Below are positions 1 through 5,724 of a DNA stretch of 6,052 bases, piece after piece (position 1 is the stretch's first letter; the number at the start of each line of letters is the position of its first letter). Under the pieces are notes generated by a model, which had not been told where the DNA came from, did no database searches, and was given only the letters and a program-made list of their open reading frames with translations. The position numbers and the translations under genes were made by a program. The stretch is from Desulfobacteraceae bacterium (GTDB lineage Bacteria; Desulfobacterota; Desulfobacteria; Desulfobacterales; Desulfosalsimonadaceae), in NCBI GenBank assembly GCA_027353395.1, contig DAIEHU010000175.1:1-6052 (forward strand). Direction: 5' to 3'.

Positions 1-302
1 ATGTCGTCATCTACAGCAAAGAGCTAACATTTGACGCCGGGGCGCCCGGTAAAAAAACCATTGATTTTGATAGTCCCTTTATTGTGAAAAAAGGCGATAT
101 TATTGCCTATTATTTTCCCGGCGCCGTCAATGTGCCCTATGACGGCAATATCGGAACCAATACGTATTCGAAGATGGACTCGGATGAATATGCCCACGGG
201 AGCCGGATCGCGACCGAGGACATTTGGCGCAAGGATCAGGAGAAGCGGAGGTATTCGCTCAATTATTACGGCGTCTTTTATTCACGGGTTGATTCGGAAT
301 AA
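1..302 (+). CDS. 3' end of an unrecognised protein gene (partial)
   Basis: The frame is open from the left edge (first full codon at position 3) to the TAA at 300-302, giving the last 99 residues of a longer protein. A GTG at 84 is in frame, but the coding sequence clearly continues upstream of it with sensible residues (VVIYSKELTFDAG), so the true start lies outside the window. The visible part alternates short hydrophobic strands with Gly, Asp and Pro turns (for example FIVKKGDIIAYYFPG) and ends in a Tyr-rich tail (SLNYYGVFYSRVDSE). This suggests a beta-rich, perhaps extracytoplasmic domain. There is no transmembrane segment in the visible part. I do not recognise the family. Only 6 bases separate its stop from the downstream cyclase ATG, so the two are probably co-transcribed. 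Confidence 0.7.
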   Translation, partial: VVIYSKELTFDAGAPGKKTIDFDSPFIVKKGDIIAYYFPGAVNVPYDGNIGTNTYSKMDSDEYAHGSRIATEDIWRKDQEKRRYSLNYYGVFYSRVDSE

Positions 303-308
303 ATTCTG

Positions 309-1238
309 ATGGGATCTAACGGCATGACCTGCCATTTGGCCATATTATTCGCTGATATTTCGAAAAGCTCGAAGATTTATGAATTATCTGGCGATCAGGC
401 GGGACAGGAAATCGTGGGAAAGATACTCAAGCACCTGTCTGATTTGACGGTCCGGTTCGAAGGGAAAGTCATCAAGACGGTGGGAGACGCCATTCTCGCG
501 ACTTTCGATTCATCCGGTAATTCCATTGAAGCCGCCAAATCAATGCAGAAAGCCATGAAAGAGGGGATATGGAAAAACGGCATCAAACTCTCCAGCGAGG
601 GCGTTCCCCTGGTCAACATCCATATCGGGATTCATTATGGCCCTGTTGTGATGGATCACGGCGATATTTTTGGCGATGCCGTCAATGTCGCCGCCAGGGT
701 CGTGGATTACGCTAATCCGCAGCAGATTGTCGCAACCCGTGCAACCATTGATCATCTGCCGGAGGATTCAAGCCATTTTACCCGGTACATCACCAAAATC
801 ACAGCCAAAAATATTTCCGGCGAGATTGAACTCTTTGAAATTATCCATGAAGACCAGAACACGACGATGGTCATAGACTGCCGCAAGCTCTCCAAGGCGC
901 TTTGCTCCAGTCTTTATTTGATGAGGGGCGGGCAGGTCATTACCGTGGATTTTCAAAAGCCCGCCATCTCCATCGGGCGCGAAGAGTTTAATGATGTGGT
1001 CATTCAATATTCCTGGATATCCCGGATCCACGCCCATATTGAAAACCGGAACGGCGTGTTTATGCTGAAGGACAAAAGCACCAACGGAACGTTCATCTAT
1101 CCGCAGGATGCGGAGCCCATGTATGTCAACAAAGGGGAACATCCGCTGGCCGGAAAAGGCGTGATTGTTTTCGGCCGGGAAAAGGAGAATAAAATGGACG
1201 ATACCCTGACGGACACGCTTGAATACGACATCAAGTAA
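309..1238 (+). CDS. Class III adenylate cyclase with C-terminal FHA domain
   Basis: This 309-aa soluble protein should make cyclic AMP from ATP. The cyclase homology domain spans about residues 8-180. Both metal-binding aspartates are present (D16 in LFADIS, D60 in KTVGD). So are the adenine-specifying pair (K56, D119) and the transition-state pair (N126, R130 in VNVAARV). Their spacing (44 from D16 to D60, 7 from D119 to N126, 4 from N126 to R130) is that of active bacterial class III cyclases. The FHA domain, about 218-292, keeps GR (223-224), S238/R239, H241 and the D-x-S-x-NGT block (255-261), so it should bind phosphothreonine peptides. No membrane segment or sensor domain is seen; control probably comes through the FHA domain, which implies a Ser/Thr kinase elsewhere. 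The start is uncertain: no clear ribosome site precedes 309, and ATG 324 is a plausible alternative. It follows the upstream gene by 6 bases and ends before a terminator. Confidence 0.93.
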   Translation: MGSNGMTCHLAILFADISKSSKIYELSGDQAGQEIVGKILKHLSDLTVRFEGKVIKTVGDAILATFDSSGNSIEAAKSMQKAMKEGIWKNGIKLSSEGVPLVNIHIGIHYGPVVMDHGDIFGDAVNVAARVVDYANPQQIVATRATIDHLPEDSSHFTRYITKITAKNISGEIELFEIIHEDQNTTMVIDCRKLSKALCSSLYLMRGGQVITVDFQKPAISIGREEFNDVVIQYSWISRIHAHIENRNGVFMLKDKSTNGTFIYPQDAEPMYVNKGEHPLAGKGVIVFGREKENKMDDTLTDTLEYDIK

Positions 1239-1243
1239 AGAAG

Positions 1244-1306
1244 GACTCGCAAAAAATCGATTTTCGGACAGCTTTGTAAAATGTCCGCGGGCAAGGCGCC
1301 AGTGGA
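1244..1306. repeat. Possible dispersed intergenic repeat with small palindromes
   Basis: Just after the cyclase stop lie a 12-bp perfect palindrome AAAATCGATTTT (1253-1264) and a 6-bp stem CGGACA (1265-1270) / TGTCCG (1282-1287) around GCTTTGTAAAA, then GCAAGGCGCCAGTGGACA. GGACA recurs at 1304-1308 and can pair alternatively with TGTCC at 1282-1286. The wording (GGACTCGCAAAAA, CAGCTTTGTAAAATGTCC, GCAAGGCGC) resembles multi-copy intergenic repeats I associate with Desulfobacterota genomes. That is recollection, and no second copy lies in this window. A partly related inverted segment may be at about 1411-1434 (AAACTTACAAACTTGCCGCC). Confidence 0.3.
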
Positions 1307-1309
1307 CAG

Positions 1310-1354
1310 AAAAAGCGGCGGGAAGCAAAGCATTCTCCGCCGCTCTGTTTTTTT
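1310..1354. terminator. Bidirectional intrinsic terminator between convergent genes
   Basis: A perfect 8-bp GC-rich stem pairs AGCGGCGG (1314-1321) with CCGCCGCT (1337-1344) around a 15-base loop. On the plus strand it is followed by CTG and seven Ts (1348-1354), which would end the cyclase transcript. On the minus strand the five As at 1310-1314 become a T run, followed by CTG, after the same stem, which would end the lipoprotein transcript. The position between two convergent stop codons (1238 and 1478) fits a shared terminator. Confidence 0.85.
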
Positions 1355-1477
1355 GTGATAATTCCAATTCGCATTCAAGCGGCATCCGCGTTGGCTGCGT
1401 CGTCGGCTCCAAAACTTACAAACTTGCCGCCTTGATGTCATCTTGAATGCAAAATGGAATAAGGATCAATTGCCGGG

Positions 1478-2494
1478 TTATTTGATGACCATTCCGGACA
1501 CCTTGTTGCCGAAATCGGAATAGTGTTCAAACATGATTCCTTTCTCCGTGACGATCAGGTCCAGGCCGGTGTAATTCGGACCCCGGCCGAAGGTTACGGA
1601 AGACGGGGAGGCGAACAGGCCCGGGTCCGTTTCAGCCAGCGGGCTGCTCTGTTTAATGCCGTTATCCTTAATTCCCACCACAGTGCCTTTGAGAAAATCC
1701 GCCACCGCCACCACGTTGGTGCCGTAAACCGTTCCGGCTGCCAGATCGTCAAACAACCCGGTGCGTTCAAAAATGGTGGCGACCGCTCCGGGCGCGCCGT
1801 CCGCGCCTATAGAAACCGTTTTAACGGAAGCTTGCTTTAAAGACCACAAATTGAAATCCGTGAAATAAATTTTGTTTCCGCGAATATCCATGCCGTTTGG
1901 GGAATAGACCTTGTTTGAAGCAGCGAGCCAGGTTTCCTGACGTGAAACAGACATGGGGCCGGGGAGCGTCAGGCGGATGATTTTGCCTACGGGCAGAAAA
2001 GTTTCGTCCGCGATATAGAGCCTTCCGGCGGCGTCCGCCACCATGCCGTTGGGAATCAGGACGTTTTGAATGGTGTAGATTTCAGTAAAATTCAGATCGC
2101 CGGGGACGATTTCCGCGCACAGAAGGACCGAACGCTTGAACATGTTGCTGACGCAATTGACAAAATCAGCCACCCCGGTGGGGGAGAAGATATTGAGGCT
2201 GCACCCGGAACCTGACGCGTCAAACCTGTATTCCGTAGCAACCGCATACAGGTAGTTCCCCACCTGGGCCATGCCGGTGAAATTGTATTTCCCTTCCGCG
2301 CACAGCGGCGATGCAGTCCCATTTGCATCGATTTCATAAATATTGGTGCCGCCAGTCACAAACAGGCGGCCGGTGCTGGTGAAAATGGCGTTTTCCGCAT
2401 CCGGGATATTTCTTGAAATGGTGTATTTTTCGTTACACCCGGTCAAAACAAAACAAACCGCAATTCCGATCAGAAACAATGTTATTCTTTTCAT
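1478..2494 (-). CDS. Lipoprotein with SMP-30/NHL-like beta-propeller fold
   Basis: This is a 338-aa exported lipoprotein. Residues 1-20 form a lipoprotein signal: positive start (MKR), hydrophobic core, and lipobox LTGC with C20 as the lipidated cysteine. N21 follows, not Asp, so Lol sorting to the outer membrane is expected. The body has propeller-like strand modules: NAIFTSTGRLFVTGG (35-49), PNGMVADAAGRLYIADE (148-164), SPNGMDIRGNKIYFTDF (198-214), LAAGTVYGTNVVAVADF (251-267) and SPSSVTFGRG...LIVTEKG (296-319). The NG-[MV]-x-x-[DA]-x-x-G-x-[LI]-Y-x-x-D pattern is typical of SMP-30/gluconolactonase and NHL propellers. Four further cysteines (65, 98, 114, 126) could form disulfides. Enzyme activity is not demonstrable from sequence, and a binding or scaffold role is equally possible. 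A strong AAGGAGG site (2503-2509), 8 bases before the ATG, fixes the start. Confidence 0.85.
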   Translation of the reverse strand: MKRITLFLIGIAVCFVLTGCNEKYTISRNIPDAENAIFTSTGRLFVTGGTNIYEIDANGTASPLCAEGKYNFTGMAQVGNYLYAVATEYRFDASGSGCSLNIFSPTGVADFVNCVSNMFKRSVLLCAEIVPGDLNFTEIYTIQNVLIPNGMVADAAGRLYIADETFLPVGKIIRLTLPGPMSVSRQETWLAASNKVYSPNGMDIRGNKIYFTDFNLWSLKQASVKTVSIGADGAPGAVATIFERTGLFDDLAAGTVYGTNVVAVADFLKGTVVGIKDNGIKQSSPLAETDPGLFASPSSVTFGRGPNYTGLDLIVTEKGIMFEHYSDFGNKVSGMVIK

Positions 2495-2546
2495 ACACCT
2501 CTCCTCCTTAAAAAAGTTGTGAGCACCGATTAACAGAATTCCGGAA

Positions 2547-2578
2547 GATATACAATCAGGTAAATCCTGATTTTTGAA
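2547..2578 (-). promoter_or_regulatory. Weak candidate promoter with 19-bp palindrome for the lipoprotein gene
   Basis: Read on the minus strand, TTCAAA (2573-2578) could be a -35 element, and a TGTATATC stretch (2547-2554) contains possible -10 sequence. Neither is a good match. Exactly between them lies a perfect dyad, AATCAGG-TAAAT-CCTGATT (2554-2572), with 7-bp arms and a 5-base centre. A dyad filling the spacer of a promoter is a usual repressor or activator site. The palindrome is certain. The promoter assignment is tentative. Confidence 0.35.
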
Positions 2579-2600
2579 TTTCTTTTTCCTGAAAAGCCCT

Positions 2601-2630
2601 TTGACATGGAAATCATATTGGTTTTATACA
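2601..2630 (+). promoter_or_regulatory. Sigma70-type promoter for the cysteine desulfurase
   Basis: A perfect TTGACA -35 (2601-2606) is followed after 18 bases by TATACA (2625-2630), five of six matches to the -10 consensus. Transcription would begin near 2637, leaving a leader of about 125 bases before the ATG at 2761. It points at the desulfurase and away from the lipoprotein gene. It is the strongest promoter-like sequence I found in the window. Confidence 0.7.
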
Positions 2631-2669
2631 AAACCAGTATAAAGATCAGTGAAAAAAACTTTTTTATAC
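2618..2669. promoter_or_regulatory. Nested operator-like inverted repeats over the -10 and start site
   Basis: Two perfect dyads overlap. TGGTTTT-ATAC-AAAACCA covers 2619-2636. TTTATAC (2623-2629), a 7-base spacer and GTATAAA (2637-2643) form the second. A third heptamer, TTTATAC, lies at 2663-2669 in the orientation of the first. The pair covers the -10 element and the expected start point, where a bound regulator would block transcription. I cannot name the regulator, and the sequence does not match the IscR sites I know. Confidence 0.5.
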
Positions 2670-2760
2670 CGTGACCGCCATCCGGACGCCCAGGGCCGTT
2701 GCGCTCCGTCCCGCCCTGTTTACAATTTTAATCCATTTGCACATAAGGAAGATGCGGAAA

Positions 2761-3900
2761 ATGATAGCGCCCATATATCTTGATTACAACGGCACCACGC
2801 CGCCCGCCCCGGAAGTGACCCTCGCCATGCGGCCGTTTTTTGAAACCCAGTTCGGCAATCCTTCCAGTTCCCACTGGTACGGAATCGCGCCCCGTCAGGC
2901 CGTGGAAAAGGCAAGGGCTCAGGTGGCTGATCTTTTGAACTGCACACCGGATGAAATACTGTTTACCAGCGGCGGCACCGAATCCAACAACCACGCCATT
3001 AAAAGCGCCGCACGGCTCATGAAAGACCGGGGTGGACATATTATCACATCTAAAATCGAGCATCCCGCGGTGCTTAACGTGTGCGGGTTTTTAGGGACCG
3101 AGGGGTTTAATACCACTTATCTCCCAGTGGATGATGCCGGTATGGTCCGTGTGCGGGATGTGGAAACCGCCATCCGGCCGGACACCATTCTGATTTCCAT
3201 CATGCACGCCAACAATGAGACCGGCGTAATTCAGCCCATCCGGGAAATCGCCGATCTGGCGGCTCGGCATGAAATTTTGATGCACACGGACGCAGCCCAG
3301 TCCGTTGGAAAAATCCCCACGGATGTCCAGGATCTCTCCGTTTCCCTCCTATCCTTGGCCGGGCACAAGGTCTATGCGCCCAAGGGGGTTGGTGTTCTGT
3401 ATGTCCGGCAGCCATTAAAACTGGAGCCGTTCTGTCATGGAGCGGGCCAGGAAGGGGGGCGCCGGGCGGGCACGGAAAATGTCATGGGAATCGTAGGATT
3501 AGGGGCCGCCTGCGAAGCCGCGGGGCGGCATCTGGCGCAAAACCGGGCGCACATGCAGCGTCTCCGGGACCGTCTTCATGACGGCCTCCGTGCCCGGATT
3601 GACGGGGTCCGGCTGAACGGGCATCAGGAACGCCGCCTGCCCAATACGCTGAGTCTTTCGTTTTTCGGCATGGAAGCCAACCGGCTGCTGGAGGAAATCG
3701 GCCTTGAGGTGGCGGCCTCCGCCGGCGCGGCCTGTCATTCGGACACGGTTGAAATTTCCCATGTGCTGAAAGCCATGCGGGTGCCCGAAGACTGGGCCAA
3801 AGGCACTCTCCGGTTCAGTGTGGGGCGGATGACAACGGAGAATGAGATTGACCGGGCCGTTGAGGTTGTGGCAACGGCGATTCAAAATTGTATGGGGTGA
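2761..3900 (+). CDS. Cysteine desulfurase, NifS/IscS family (PLP-dependent)
   Basis: The predicted 379-aa enzyme removes sulfur from L-cysteine, giving alanine and an enzyme persulfide for Fe-S cluster, tRNA or other sulfur transfer. Visible marks are the YLDYNGTT start (6-13), GGTE phosphate-binding turn (71-74), EH with cofactor-stacking H101, ANNETG (150-155), HTDAAQ with D177 and Q180, the PLP lysine K203 in AGHK, RRAGTEN (234-240) and the persulfide cysteine C325 in AGAACHSDTVEISHVL. The Cys loop is class I length. The open frame extends up to a GTG at 2671, but those 30 codons are unlike the family and lack a ribosome site. AAGGAAG (2745-2751), 9 bases before ATG 2761, decides the start; ATG 2752 is too close to it. 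No iscU, iscA, nifU or rhodanese gene is adjacent, so its sulfur acceptor is unknown. I see no convincing terminator after it. Confidence 0.93.
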   Translation: MIAPIYLDYNGTTPPAPEVTLAMRPFFETQFGNPSSSHWYGIAPRQAVEKARAQVADLLNCTPDEILFTSGGTESNNHAIKSAARLMKDRGGHIITSKIEHPAVLNVCGFLGTEGFNTTYLPVDDAGMVRVRDVETAIRPDTILISIMHANNETGVIQPIREIADLAARHEILMHTDAAQSVGKIPTDVQDLSVSLLSLAGHKVYAPKGVGVLYVRQPLKLEPFCHGAGQEGGRRAGTENVMGIVGLGAACEAAGRHLAQNRAHMQRLRDRLHDGLRARIDGVRLNGHQERRLPNTLSLSFFGMEANRLLEEIGLEVAASAGAACHSDTVEISHVLKAMRVPEDWAKGTLRFSVGRMTTENEIDRAVEVVATAIQNCMG

Positions 3901-4160
3901 CGGGATGATGAAATGAATGGCAAAAGGCATAGGCGCGTTTGCCGGACAATTTCGCAAACCGACGGTTCAGTTACAAGGAAAATTCAACTATTTAGAATTG
4001 TATTGAATCATTGGAAAAAAGAATGGTTTTTTAACCGGATAAATGCTACAAACTGCTTCACGGGATTTGTCTCTTCATATAACGCTCGCTTGGACTTTAT
4101 GAAACGATAGGTGACGAAGCAATAAGGTTGTTTCCACGTGGTAACTGAAATCTCAAAGAC
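3901..4160. other. Intergenic stretch, GC-rich turning AT-rich, no convincing gene
   Basis: The desulfurase stop is followed by about 260 bases without a supportable gene. From about 3965 to 4180 the sequence becomes clearly more AT-rich than either flank (for example TTGGAAAAAAGAATGG at 4011-4026), which suggests a junction with acquired DNA. A 65-codon frame (3913-4110) exists, but it has a poor ribosome site and an unremarkable composition. There are small stems only: GTTTGC/GCAAAC (3937-3942 and 3954-3959), and an A6/T6 pair near 4015-4032. No promoter good enough to list was found, so how the downstream catalase gene is expressed is not evident. Confidence 0.5.
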
Positions 4161-4223
4161 ATCGTACAATATTTTTTCCCACTGGACGCCAAACAGCCGG
4201 TGCCAGTGAAAATGGCGTTGAGC
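4161..4223 (+). other. Candidate integron attC-like recombination site (left)
   Basis: The hairpin CACTGG (4180-4185), an extrahelical A (4186) and CGCC (4187-4190) pairs with GGTG (4199-4202) and CCAGTG (4203-4208), allowing one G-T pair. An outer ATTTT (4171-4175) can pair with AAAAT (4209-4213). The 3' end is GGCGTTGAGC, whose GTTGAGC (4217-4223) fits the attC core GTTRRRY perfectly, with the expected crossover between G4217 and T4218. The 5' core is weak: ATCGTAC at 4161-4167 matches 5 of 7 positions of RYYYAAC. The unpaired A lies in the same CGC-adjacent position as in the right-hand site (5279-5342), which supports common ancestry. Confidence 0.5.
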
Positions 4224-5336
4224 GTCTTGTCCGGCTTCGGAAAATTAAAGGAGTTTGTATGCTGATCAAGAGAAGCGATTTGCCTATATGGCTGCTAAGT
4301 GGAATGCTGGTTTTCGCCGCGCCGCTTAGCATTGCAGCGGAACAAACGGTGACGGCAGATCAAGCGATTTCTGCTTTAGAGCGCACTTTCGGAGTGCACA
4401 AGGGGGAGCGCCGTAATCACACCAAGGGAACGTGCGCTGCAGGCGAGTTTGTTGGATTTCCGGAGGCGCGCGCTTATACGCGCTCCGCGCTTTTTTCGGG
4501 CAAACCCGTGCCGGTCGTCGCGCGTTTTTCCATGCCCGGTGGCAATCCCAATGTCCCAGATACAGCAAAGATTCCGCGAGGCATGGCCTTGGAGTTCAGG
4601 CTGCCCGGTGGCAAACTTCAGCATATGACCATGTTGAACACGCCAATGTTTGGCGCGGCGACGCCACAGACATTTGTCGACGACATTGTCGCTAAGAAAC
4701 CCGACCCCGCAACCGGCAAACCTGACCCGGAGAAGATCAAGGCATTCAAGGCATCCCATCCCGATAGCTTGCCGCAGGCGGAGTTTCTGGCCAGCCACAA
4801 TCCCCCGCCCAGTTGGGCCAACAGTAGTTATTTTAGTATTCACACGTTTAAATTCGTGAACCGCGAAAAGAACACCACGATAGTTCGCTGGCGCTTCGTT
4901 CCCCAGGATGGAGAAAAACGGATGTCCGATGACGAACTCAAGTCATCCCCGCCGGATTTTCTTGAGAAGAACTTGATTGATCGAATCAAGCAAGGCCCCG
5001 TGCGCTGGGACATGATTCTGACGATTGGCGTTCCAGGCGATCCAGAGAACAACCCCACATTGTTATGGCCCGCGGACCGCAAGGAGGTCAAAATAGGTAC
5101 GTTGACAATTTTTTCCGCGACGCCGCGGAAAGGCGCGGAATGCGAAAAGATCAACTTCGACCCTCTTGTGATGACTGACGGTATTGAGCCGACGAATGAT
5201 CCTGTCCTTCTATTCCGCTCGCCCGCATATGCAATTTCATTCGGTAAACGGATAAACGGGAATTGAAAAGCTGCAAATGCCCAAAGAATCATTCCAGCGG
5301 ACGCGCCAAAAGGCGGCTCGCCGCTGAGCTAATGCG
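4218..5336 (+). mobile_element. Putative integron gene cassette carrying a catalase-family gene
   Basis: The segment runs from the TTGAGC after the left crossover point to the G before the right one, about 1.12 kb. It has cassette geometry: one gene in the attC orientation, with its start 41 bases inside the left boundary and its stop 12 bases before the right attC-like site. The cassette's first six bases, TTGAGC, can pair with five of the six bases GCCCAA (5279-5284) that begin its own right-hand site, as expected for the two halves of one attC. No integrase gene is in the window. This is inference from layout and pairing; the sites are partly degenerate. Confidence 0.45.
4259..5266 (+). 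CDS. Periplasmic catalase-family peroxidase (SrpA-like mini-catalase)
   Basis: This 335-aa heme protein belongs to the small, single-domain branch of the catalase family, which lacks much of the length of classical catalases (about 480 residues or more). It should use peroxides and act outside the cytoplasm: residues 1-27 form a signal peptide with a hydrophobic core and a probable cut after SIAA (before E28). Family marks are the distal histidine H54 in RRNHTKGTCAAGEF, N127 in LNTPMFG, and the proximal heme-ligand tyrosine Y324 with R320 in RSPAYAISFG. An AAGGAG site (4248-4253), 5 bases before the ATG, supports the start. The small SrpA-like catalases are often beside a cytochrome b561 gene, but none is present here. 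It lies alone between two attC-like sites, so it may be a cassette gene. Whether it acts mainly as catalase or peroxidase cannot be told. Confidence 0.93.
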   Translation: MLIKRSDLPIWLLSGMLVFAAPLSIAAEQTVTADQAISALERTFGVHKGERRNHTKGTCAAGEFVGFPEARAYTRSALFSGKPVPVVARFSMPGGNPNVPDTAKIPRGMALEFRLPGGKLQHMTMLNTPMFGAATPQTFVDDIVAKKPDPATGKPDPEKIKAFKASHPDSLPQAEFLASHNPPPSWANSSYFSIHTFKFVNREKNTTIVRWRFVPQDGEKRMSDDELKSSPPDFLEKNLIDRIKQGPVRWDMILTIGVPGDPENNPTLLWPADRKEVKIGTLTIFSATPRKGAECEKINFDPLVMTDGIEPTNDPVLLFRSPAYAISFGKRINGN

Positions 5337-5342
5337 TTCCGC
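5279..5342 (+). other. Integron attC-like recombination site (right)
   Basis: The 64-base element starts with GCCCAAA (5279-5285), near the 5' core RYYYAAC, and ends with GCGTTCCGC, containing the GTT of the 3' core (5336-5338). Between them is an imperfect hairpin. CATT (5290-5293) pairs with AATG (5331-5334), CAGCGG (5295-5300) with CCGCTG (5321-5326), CG (5302-5303) with CG (5319-5320), and CGCC (5304-5307) with GGCG (5312-5315), around an AAAA loop. A5301 is extrahelical and the 3' arm carries an extra GCT. Order, size and the AATCATTCCAGCGGACG...CCGCTGAGCTAATGCGTT wording parallel known attC sites such as that of aadA cassettes. The three bases after GTT (CCG) deviate from the RRR consensus. 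Confidence 0.65.
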
Positions 5343-5382
5343 GGCTAATTGAAGATTTTTTATTGTTGATAGGATATAGTTG

Positions 5383-5724
5383 ATGGTCGTGCCTATCCCT
5401 TATGTTCATGCAGGTTTGGGAATTCTGGTGGTGATTATTTCTTTTCCTCTGGTACTCCGGATTATTCCAATGAATCATTGGTACGGTATCCGGGTAAAAG
5501 AAGCCTTCATTTCCGATCGCAACTGGTACCGGGTTAATTTTGCCGGCGGGTTGCTGTTTGCCGCTTTTGGCCTGTTCTTGATAGCGTTCAGTTACTTTAG
5601 CCGGGAATCAGCGCCGCCGCCAACAAGCATTCTGGCTCCTGTCTATTTGGCTGCCCCCCTGTTAGCAATCATTCCAGCGGTCATGCTCATTAAAGCCATT
5701 GCTTGCCGGTTACCGGATCGTTAG
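5383..5724 (+). CDS. SdpI-family small integral membrane protein
   Basis: This is a 113-aa membrane protein with three hydrophobic helices, about residues 8-28, 52-72 and 83-105. Between the first two is the conserved SdpI-type block: N31-x-WYGIR (33-37) followed by SDRNWYRVNFAGG (44-56). In Bacillus, SdpI gives immunity to the SdpC toxin. Most proteobacterial relatives have no assigned role, so I infer membrane location only. The start is ATG 5383, with AGGA (5371-5374) 8 bases upstream; an adjacent TTG at 5380 is less likely. The gene begins 46 bases after the attC-like crossover point at 5336/5337, the distance expected for a cassette gene. Its TAG (5722-5724) overlaps the minus-strand TAA (5721-5723), so the convergent genes overlap by 4 bases. 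It ends in a basic tail (ACRLPDR). Confidence 0.8.
   Translation: MVVPIPYVHAGLGILVVIISFPLVLRIIPMNHWYGIRVKEAFISDRNWYRVNFAGGLLFAAFGLFLIAFSYFSRESAPPPTSILAPVYLAAPLLAIIPAVMLIKAIACRLPDR

Noticed and set aside
768..1412. Long minus-strand frame (214 codons) opposite the cyclase gene.
   Set aside because: It is antisense to a gene with clear domain motifs and runs through the terminator; it shows no family motif.
1219..1446. Plus-strand 75-codon frame running from the cyclase end through the intergenic gap.
   Set aside because: It spans the terminator hairpin and the repeat-like sequence, has no ribosome site and no motif.
2671..2760. Thirty extra N-terminal codons for the desulfurase from a GTG start.
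   Set aside because: The family starts near the YLDYN motif, no ribosome site precedes 2671, and AAGGAAG at 2745-2751 points to ATG 2761.
3931..3960. GTTTGC/GCAAAC stem after the desulfurase as a terminator.
   Set aside because: Six weak base pairs, an 11-base loop and no following T run.
3913..4110. 65-codon plus-strand open frame after the desulfurase, a possible small cassette gene.
   Set aside because: No good ribosome site, no recognisable motif, and composition changes within the frame from GC-rich to AT-rich. Not supportable as a gene.
4187..4232. Reverse strand encodes LNAIFTGTG, close to ENAIFTSTG of the lipoprotein (residues 34-42), sharing AACGCCATTTTCAC at the DNA level, so it could be a decayed paralogue.
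   Set aside because: The similarity covers only about 30 bases and breaks down on both sides. The same bases are better explained as the 3' half of the left attC-like site (AAAATGGCGTTGAGC). Probably coincidence, though a 14-base identity is notable.
4376..4843. Minus-strand 155-codon frame opposite the catalase gene.
   Set aside because: It mirrors the codon pattern of the catalase gene and shows no recognisable protein features.
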